Below, piece by piece: positions 8,512 to 15,336 of a stretch of DNA of 15,336 nucleotides. Below the pieces are notes generated by a model. The model worked only from the letters and a program-made list of their open reading frames with translations, did not search any database and had not been told where the DNA came from. Location of the stretch: NCBI GenBank assembly GCA_033085395.1, contig JANQBS010000540.1, positions 1 to 15,336 on the forward strand. Reading direction: 5' to 3'. The DNA comes from Xanthoparmelia taractica. Its lineage: Eukaryota > Ascomycota > Lecanoromycetes > Lecanorales > Parmeliaceae. The translations under genes were made by a program, and so were the position numbers. Each line of letters starts with the position of its first letter. Positions within the stretch are counted from its first letter, which is position 1.

Positions 8512-8552
8512 CAGCGTATCAGCGTATCAGCGTATCAGCATATCAGCGGTAT
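8512..8552. repeat. 8-bp minisatellite, about five copies
   Basis: Three exact copies of CAGCGTAT are followed by CAGCATAT and CAGCGGTAT. The unit is not a multiple of three, so copy-number change would disrupt any frame. This argues against the 96-codon plus-strand frame that crosses it (8454-8744) being a conserved gene. Confidence 0.9.
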
Positions 8553-9028
8553 GGACAAAACAATCTTTGGGTATGCAATGTATGCAATGAGGTGGCGAAG
8601 GAGCCTGTTATACCTGTTGATTATGTTCCGAAGAGATTGGATCCTAAGAAGTCATTGACCATCACTACAAGGAGTAGACACGTAGGGGAGGATCTCATCA
8701 ATAGAGAGTCGTGTATCGAGGTGCTGCCGTTCTCAATACAATAAGCTGAGTCATTATTGCGACTGACTATTAATGTCTTCGTCACATGACACCATGACTC
8801 GCTCTGGCACGTTCCTGACATTAGATTAATACTCCTTCATACGGGTACCCCGTGAAGAAAACTATGGGGGATTCTCAAGGCTGGAATAGCGGCCCATATC
8901 GCCATGAACCGTTCTGGTCAGATCCGCCAACATTCCAAGCAACACACTCTCACGAGGCCACGAGACTAAACGAAACGATTCTCCCTAATTCCTCGTTGAC
9001 AGGCGAGTCTAAAGTCCGGGGTGTGCGT
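8553..9028. other. Intergenic, no gene recognised
   Basis: Short open frames on both strands without domain text. The minus-strand continuation after the HeLo-like start stub (9028 downwards) loses family resemblance at once. Confidence 0.5.
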
Positions 9029-9073
9029 TTCAACAAGAGCAACAACGCTTGCTGCAGCACTGACGCCATCCAT
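9029..9073 (-). pseudogene. Stub of a second HeLo-like/STAND N-terminal domain
   Basis: Beginning at an ATG (9073-9071) the minus strand encodes MDGVSAAASVVALVE. This closely resembles the first residues of many fungal HeLo-like, NACHT or ankyrin proteins, which open with MDG/MADPLSxxASVxxLV. After these 15 codons the frame reads THTPDFRLACQRG, no longer family-like, and stops at 8966. If real, it is the truncated 5' end of another NLR-class gene. The match is short, so chance is possible. Confidence 0.4.
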
Positions 9074-9947
9074 TGCCCATCCAGAAGTCTGACGGTTGTC
9101 TAATACCAGGGTAGATAGTTTTGGGATACTGCGTGGTAGCACACCCACGGCTTCGATTGGCTTGCTGTGATCGATTCGTCAATTCCAATGAATGATATAT
9201 TTGCGATATCATTGGGTCTTTACTTTGTTGTGGACTTCTCAATATGGGAGATTCTTTACTGTTAACTCCGGATAATCATTCAGCCTTATCAAACCATCTT
9301 TCCGAGCTAGATGGATAGAGTGCTGGAGATGCCGAGGCATGATTTCAGCGACCTCAGCAACTATAGCCTCAGTAACACGTCCCCAGCCCTATCATTTATC
9401 TGCTGATACTACAGCTTGCACTATCTACGAATCGATAAGGCGCTAACTCCGTACTGCATATCTATTTTTCCTCTCGACGACCAATTCAAGCGACACGTCT
9501 CCCTCATTTGGTATCCCTTGAGCCCTACTCTCGAAGGTAGCTCCACCAGCTAGAGCCCACCAGAACAACCATTCGATTTTGAAGTGGGCTTGCGTGGGAT
9601 GGAAGAGGTGATTGTTATTGGAATGGATTGAAGAATGCCAGGTGAATAGCACTCCAGATAGATCCTCATTCGCATACTCTTACTACACTGTTGGTGATGC
9701 TGCTCAAGCTTCCTCCCCTGAGGACAAAGAGAAGGAAGCCAAGATTCAGGAAACAGCAGAGCGCAGTAGGAGTAGTATGGTATTAATGTTATTATTATCG
9801 GAGCTCTGTCCATGACATACAAATAATACGATGATAAAGAGATACGGGATAATAGAGTGGGGAAATGCACTAACGAGGCAATCAGTGGAAGACGGAAGTA
9901 AAGTAGATCATGGTTATATTACATGATTACTAATTGGTCAATTTTCA
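9074..9947. other. Intergenic with weak coding-like stretch
   Basis: No family recognised. On the minus strand, 9388-9240 is an open run that reads WGRVTEAIVAEVAEIMPRHL and continues in protein-like text to a stop at about 9240, but it is only about 50 codons with stops just upstream. It could be an exon or a relic. The 67-codon and 106-codon frames at 9550-9870 overlap on opposite strands and show no motif. Confidence 0.4.
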
Positions 9948-10043
9948 AGAAAGGTGTCCTGTAAACCAATCAATTAATTTGAGGACCCTGTCAATAATGT
10001 TGTGAGATACGAGATTTGACGCCACATGCAAGGTACTCAGTCC
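9948..10043 (-). pseudogene. Possible ankyrin-repeat remnant
   Basis: The end of a minus-strand open frame reads GLSTLHVASNLVSHNIIDRV followed by LKLID. This fits the ankyrin pattern GxTxLHxAxxxGxxxxVxxLL reasonably well, with the TLHVAS core intact. It covers about one repeat, then the frame ends at 9945. Ankyrin arrays are common C-terminal parts of fungal NLRs, so a relic here would suit the neighbourhood. A single repeat could be chance. Confidence 0.3.
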
Positions 10044-10239
10044 ACATGGCATTGCGCCATCTTGCTGGCGCCTCTCCATTCCGCTGCTGTCTGCAGTCCG
10101 CACACCGTCTTCACCTTTAGGTAGCTCTTTAGGCCGTAATGGTACAGTAGCGTGGAGAAGGCTTCCGACTAGCGCAGAGGTGTGGGACGACTCCCTGTTT
10201 CCCACACCCTTTCCTAAATCCAAATACCTACACCACGGA

Positions 10240-10590
10240 CCATGATTCAATTCCCATTCAAAGATCGCAAATCTCTTTCCTCCAAACCCCGTAGTATGCT
10301 CGTATCCTTGAGAGTGAGGGTGATGGGCACAGAGTGAAGGGCGAGGCGTGCGAAGATGAGATCGACGCTTATGCCAGAAAGCTCGAGTTTGATGATTGGT
10401 ACATAGGCGTCGGGTACCGGTGTCAGCTCCTTGATGGCTCCTGGAGGGGCCATACGCTTGAGAAGGGTGGGAACGTGTTCGAAAAACTCCTCTCGAGTCA
10501 CGTGCTGTGGTACAACGACGAGGGTGTCTATATCGGAGCCTCCTTGGAGTCAACTTACGGCCGAGCCAAGGCAGAATCGTATTCAATCGT
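10240..10590 (-). pseudogene. Poly(A) polymerase catalytic-domain fragment
   Basis: The minus strand reads GSDIDTLVVVPQHVTREEFF, then IKELTPVPDAYVPIIKLE, GISVDLIFARLAL, and LKDTSILRGLEERDLRSLNG. These are consecutive signature blocks of eukaryotic nuclear poly(A) polymerase (nucleotidyltransferase fold). The GSDID pair and the Asp in SVDLIF correspond to the three metal-binding catalytic aspartates, and all are kept. Upstream, FCLGS at about 10578 resembles the FTFGSYRLG block but is damaged, with a TGA at 10552. Downstream the frame ends at TGA (10249-10247), where the family has R of NGTRVTD; the following IMV codons fit VTD with transitions. The rest of the gene, including the central and RNA-binding domains, is absent. 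A normal gene must exist elsewhere because the enzyme is essential, so this is a partial duplicate. The 213-codon frame overlapping it is a shadow here. Confidence 0.92.
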
Positions 10591-10599
10591 TCGGTGAGG

Positions 10600-11930
10600 T
10601 TTCCTTTCCCAGCATCAGCTCCTGATTATAGATATGTAGCAGCTCAAATCTTCATCCTACGCCTTCCAGACCAACGAGCGCAGCTCGAGGAGCCGGCTTC
10701 GAACATTTCTTATTAATCTCGGCGAAGATATTGCAATCTGCATAATCAGAATCCGATCGAAAAGATGCGGTGAAGGAAGAGCTAGACTTTGATGATAATT
10801 CTTCTACGAAAACGTAGATACACTGTTAGCATCGATATCCCTGAACCTAATCGAGAGGGCGAAACTTAATTGACTATTCATTAATAATAATTTAAACGTG
10901 CCCTCAATTCGCCCCCGACTAAAAGACTCGATACTGCCCGAGATAATTATAGTGGGATTAACAATGATCATGCTAAGCACATTAGGCTCGATTTTGCGAT
11001 TTCGAATAACATATCGTCACGTTTGCTTCATCGAGATAAGAAGGGCTGAGAGCGAAGCTGATCCTACTCATACACAGTCTTGCACAGCCTCAGCCTTGCT
11101 TCTACCCGCGGATGGGGGACCTGCATCTGTAAACCACGACCTAGACTCAAGAGTGTTGAATAACAGGGCCACAAGGCCTAATAGATGATGCTCTAAGGAG
11201 TAAGAAATACAGGAGGCGAAATCTATGTAACAACGTGTTCTTGCCAAGCCACTAGGATATAGGGCTGATTGCCACTATTCTCAACAAAGAGAACACCAAG
11301 GGCGGCTGGCGGACAAAGTATTATGAACAAATTTGCGCATATGTACAGGCTCGAGGATCGGCCTGATGAAGTCAATAAATCTATAAAGAGTACCGTCAAC
11401 CTCTACTCATGAAAGATTGGGGCTGTTCATCCATGTCCACTCTCGTTCACTCAATTAGAAGAGTAGAAGTAGGCGGGGAAGCCCCTGCCAAGCCACAGTA
11501 AGCCCTAACAGGTGAGTAGCCTGGGCAACTGGGAAGGCTTTGGCACACTCCTAACAGAATCAAAAGCCCTCGTTCGTTCAGTATCTTTCTTTTCGGTGTT
11601 AGGGCAGCCGAAAGGAGCTGGTTTGGCAGCCGCTTTCAAGCTGCCAGAACACTGAGGGCCCTTGGACCCTTCCCCGGACCAACCGTCGGACCGAACCTCA
11701 GGATGCTTTTAAACCTCAACCCATGCTAAGAAAAATACTAGTAGCGCGATTACAAGGCCGCGCTAGTTTTGTATGGGGGTCACACCAAAATAAGGCGCGG
11801 CCTCGTAGCAACCTCGCTGCCACCGATAAGGCTATTCGTACAATGGAGGCTCTCTGCCTTCCCGAGGCATACAGGGCGGAAAGGAGGCTCACCGCCGCCG
11901 GAGCTGGGGATTTCCACGGGGAAGAGGACT
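10600..11930. other. Gene-poor stretch beside the MULE relic
   Basis: No convincing gene. A 96-codon plus-strand frame (10898-11188) has one hydrophobic run (LPEIIIVGLTMIMLSTLGS then basic residues), which faintly recalls the first helix of fungal Pth11-like/rhodopsin-fold proteins; this is too weak to annotate. From about 11400 the DNA turns GC-richer, with short inverted pairs: GCCCTAACA at 11502-11510 against TGTTAGGGC at 11597-11605, and TGGCAGC/GCTGCCA at 11624-11646. It may be the non-coding end of the adjacent MULE or part of another element. Confidence 0.45.
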
Positions 11931-13830
11931 TTATTGATGATATTGCCTATGTAGTCTAGTCTAATCCTCCTCATCGTGATCACTCCGCCTCGCTGACGTC
12001 TCTAGCCGGGCTATATTATGCCCATCGCCGGCGAGCTCCTTCAGGGCCTCTTAAACCCCTTATTAACGAATAGGCTCGATTATTTACCTTAACATCGCCA
12101 CCCACTAAGCGGAAATACGCTCCCTTATATCATCCTCCCAATCCACCGTGCCCGCCTTCAAATCGTAGAAATTAATCTTAATCTCGTCGAGTATCTCACG
12201 AATATTCAATATATACTTACTAAGACCGTCAGGTTCATTATAGATATCCTTCGTAACGTATTCTTTAATTATACTCTCGTAGATCTCGAAGTCTTCTTTT
12301 TCAAATATATAGACTCACCTCTTTCAGTTAGTCTTAGTAAATACGTTATTTATTAAGTTAAATTACTAAAAATAAGAGCACGATAATTAATATTAACGAT
12401 AAAAGACGTAGATATATAATAACACGTTATTTAAATTACGAGAAATCTCGTCTATCTTAATAATTAGCAATATAAGAAGAGTAAAAATAAACGTAACTCG
12501 CCTTCGTCTTAGGCTTTTATCGCTTTCTTTAATTAATCGATTAGAAGTTACTAAATTAAGAATATACTTGACACTTAACAGACTAATAAGATCTAAATTT
12601 AATTACTATTTATTCGTCACGAAGCTCCTATTAATTAACGATCTTTAGCATATATATAGCGACTTCTAATAAATTAAATCGCAGCATAGCGTTCTTCTTA
12701 TCGACGTGAATCTTAAGAGAATAATATTAGAACTTAACGATATTCGTAATAATTATTTAAAGAAGCAAATAAGAATACTAACGCGTATAGTACGCCCAAA
12801 GACGTTTGATCTCTAATTAATCGCGGCGAATATACTTCTTCTTTGACTCTAGAGCAGTAATAATAGTTATATAAATCGATTCGAGATAGCCCTACTCTAA
12901 GAATCGATAGTAGAGAGCCTTATAAAGATGCTCAAAGAACTTCTTGTAATCGTCGGTATATAGCTATCGTTTGAGAGTTCTTTCGCTATATTTTCGATAG
13001 AGAGAATAATTAATCTATTGCTTACCTTTCTTAAGATCTCGAAATACTAGCCGAATAGTCTTCTATTCGATTATAGAGTTATTAGTAATTATATAGCGAA
13101 GACGTTATACACCTCTTCCCTTATATCACTTCTTAAGCTTTCGAAGAAACGCCCTTATAATATTGTTATCCTCGATCGACGAGATTATATAGGCGTAGGG
13201 GATTCATCTATTATACTCGCTGCGAGTCATAACCGTGAATAGCTTTCATTTCAGGGCGTTGCTATTGTAAGTAGCATTCATTAAGGCGAGGTGTCCTCGC
13301 CTTCGAAGAAATATTAGCCGAGCTAATATTATTTCACATCGTTAGCCTAATTATTCTAATTAATAAATATTATTAACTTATATTCTTTCGCAAATACGAT
13401 ATTATAGACTATTTCGTTATTAATATCTCTCTTGACGATGATATTAGCACATCGCACATCTTTCTTCTACTTTAGATCTTTTAAATAGCTAGTTCATTAC
13501 TCTAGTCACGACGCCTTTACATTCTAAATTCGTTAATCAAGATTAGACTTCTTTCACTCGACCTTAGCATTATAACAATACATTAGAGTGAGATGTCTAC
13601 CTTCAATAGCCTTCAAGATAGTTAGATTATTAATTCATTTAACGTCTTTTAGAATATTATGAACTGAGTAAACTTCAAGACTCTTCGCGATCGCCTTGCC
13701 AGCGATATTCATTACGAACGAGTTAACTTTGCATTAATTAACATAGTCTCGTTCGTGATTATGCTCTCGACAAGCGTGCTTCTTATTAATATGAAGGGAG
13801 ATCTCAATAGACAAAAGAATGCTACGATTA
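11931..13830 (-). mobile_element. RIP-degraded Mutator-like (MULE) transposase relic
   Basis: Read on the minus strand through stops. Near 13790 CREHNHE suggests the Zn-binding DNA-recognition region. At about 13285-13230 LMNATYNSNALK*KLFTVM matches the MULE block with the first catalytic Asp, which is now Asn (codon 13278-13276). At 13086-13075 TNNS replaces the TDDS block of the second catalytic position. At 12999-12967 YRKYSERTLKR matches the CxxHSERTL block, with C and H both mutated to Y. Near 12255-12110 the frame is undamaged (YVTKDIYNEPDGLSKYI to DDIRERISA). The same frame continues past TAG, TAA, TAA, TAA and TAA into EALKELAGDGHNIARLETSA and on to the TAG at 11963-11961. Every one of those stops is one C-to-T step from a Gln codon. 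It is inactive. Its terminal inverted repeats were not found. Confidence 0.9.
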
Positions 13831-15336
13831 GACGAGCTATATATCTTTATCATCTTTAGCTTTATCTCATAGAAATCGACGTGACGTAATTACTTATTTC
13901 GCTAATTATACGTCTCGCTAATAGTCTCGTCTTTATATAAACGACATCACTAATAGAATAATCGAGTGCCTTAAGTAGTTAGCGACTTGTCGAGCTTATT
14001 ATATACTTAGAAATTATTAATCAAAGATTAATACGCGTTAAACTACTAAGACGTTTATTTGATAACTATTTTTAATAAAAACAAGTCTCACGAGTCGATA
14101 AAGTGTTCTTAAATAACTTTAGTATTATTAACGCGATCTTCGAGGATATCACAGGCGTAGATTTACTACGTTTAATTCCTCTTCGCGACTCTTTCTACTT
14201 ATTAAGAATAATAGAGATCTTTCGCTTAATAGAGAGATAATATATTTAAGTCGCAGAATCTTAATCTAAAGAGCTAAACGTTACTGTTAGAAATCTACGT
14301 ATATAAGAACTTAAGATTATTATAATTTAAGACTGTTACTAGTATATTAATAGATATAATATATAGAACGTTAGAAAACCGTTAGCTTAGATATACGAGA
14401 AAAACTACTTTATAAAACTTAAAGCTTAGGCGAGAGTCGTATTAATCGAAGTAAAGGACTAGCGCCGAAAGTTTACATTAAAGATTTCTAAGTATTAAGG
14501 TTAGAAGAAGATAGTTCTCTAGGATATCTAATTAGCGAAGTAGAAAGAACGAGTAATAACGATCTTATTAAGAAGATTGAATAGAATATACAATTTTCCG
14601 CTTTCTTATAAGTTATATATAAATATTAAGAAAGATATATTTATATTATAAAAAAATCTTCTATTCTTCTCTAAGACTAGCCGCGAAGATAATCGTTTGA
14701 CGAGATAACTTATTTCTAGTAGACTATATTACGAAAGAAGACTTAGATTAAAAGTTTCTAGAATATTTACAGAGAAGATAATAGTATCTTCGATATTATT
14801 CTTAAGTAACTCTTTTTAAAATAACTATTATTATCGTTAAATTATAAAAGGTGTTTCTAATCTTTAAGAATAAATAGTTAGAGCTTCTCGTCTTTATTCT
14901 ATCTAATTAAAGTTTTAGTAAACTCTTTAAGTTCTATCTACGAATCAAAAAGATCTAATATATTTGATAGAATATTCCATATTATACCGTACCATATTAT
15001 ATCATAAAAGAGTATCATGAAGAGATTATATTAGATTACTTATAAAGATATAAAATGAGAAATTACTAATATTATGAAATAATCTAAGAATTTTCTAATA
15101 TATATAAAAATATTTCATAATGTAGATTATTTCCCATATTAGATGGCGAATAAGATAAGAAAATTCTAGATTAATATACAAGTTAGGGCGAAATTAGCTT
15201 AAGTAATTATTAAACTCCGACACTTAATAAATAATATTAAGATAAACTTTCTTCTAATCTAATCTCGTTAAGTAAATATAACTATTCTAATAAGTAATAA
15301 CTAGAATAATAACTACAATACATTATTTTCTTAAAT
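13831..15336. other. AT-rich RIP-degraded DNA to the window edge
   Basis: Dense TpA and very little CpA or TpG throughout. It should include the 5' end of the MULE relic and at least one other element. Apart from the coding-like stretch at 14397-14591, no protein family could be read. Confidence 0.65.
14397..14591 (+). pseudogene. Unidentified RIP-degraded coding relic
   Basis: A 65-codon plus-strand frame gives protein-like text (ARVVLIEVKD, RRKFTLKISKY, KERVITILLRRLNRIY) broken by seven stops, all TAA or TAG and none TGA. That is the pattern expected when CAA and CAG codons are mutated by RIP. Many Lys and Arg residues suggest a nucleic-acid-binding or capsid-like part of a transposon, but no family is recognised. 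Confidence 0.35.

Noticed and set aside
8454..8744. 96-codon plus-strand frame as a gene
   Set aside because: It crosses an 8-bp minisatellite whose unit is not a multiple of three and shows no family resemblance.
9945..10586. 213-codon minus-strand open frame as a gene
   Set aside because: Its first part is out of frame with the clear poly(A) polymerase text over the same bases and reads as Arg/His-rich noise. Only its last 32 codons might be an ankyrin relic.
10898..11188. 96-codon frame with a hydrophobic run as a Pth11-like receptor relic
   Set aside because: Only one helix-like segment is visible and nothing after it fits the seven-helix pattern.
11723..11959. 78-codon plus-strand frame next to the MULE
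   Set aside because: It has no recognisable motif, is overlapped by another plus-strand and a minus-strand frame, and lies against the degraded MULE 3' end.
1..15336. CRISPR arrays, telomeric TTAGGG arrays, rRNA genes
   Set aside because: No regularly spaced repeats, no telomere-type arrays and no rRNA-like conserved blocks were seen. The eukaryotic content also makes CRISPR implausible.

Overview
The window reads as an accessory, gene-poor stretch of a filamentous ascomycete (Pezizomycotina) genome. Four things point there: a short fungal-type spliceosomal intron; a HeLo-like/STAND N-terminal domain and a NACHT_N relic, both typical of fungal NLR-type genes; Fot1/pogo and fungal Mutator-like (MULE) transposase relics; and a base composition best explained by repeat-induced point mutation (RIP).

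The layout is bipartite. Bases 1 to about 2130 and about 12070 to 15336 are extremely AT-rich, full of TpA and almost free of CpA and TpG. They hold dead transposons. A pogo/Fot1-type transposase lies on the minus strand at about 500-1240. A MULE transposase lies on the minus strand at about 11931-13830. Most of their stop codons are explained by CAA/CAG to TAA/TAG or TGG to TGA changes. Between them is a roughly 10 kb island of balanced composition.

Only one gene in the island looks intact. It is a two-exon minus-strand gene (3716-5659, 631 residues) with a HeLo-like N-terminal domain, two SH3 domains, a proline-rich SH3-ligand-like segment and an unassigned C-terminal domain. Everything else recognisable there is broken: a NACHT_N-type NLR amino terminus (2573-3440), the C-terminal third of a cytochrome P450 (6459-6977), a stub of a second HeLo-like start (9029-9073), a possible ankyrin repeat (9948-10043), and a poly(A) polymerase catalytic fragment that still has its three catalytic aspartates (10240-10590). 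A decayed tRNA-like or SINE-head unit (2299-2392), two fold-back elements (5942-6047 and 7495-7698) and short tandem repeats complete the island.

The genes do not form a pathway. The common thread is self/non-self recognition or cell-death gene relics beside transposons, with RIP-type mutations reaching into the island. The most interesting item is the intact HeLo-like/SH3/SH3 gene; the next are the fold-backs and the poly(A) polymerase fragment. All domain calls come from reading translations by eye, without database searches.
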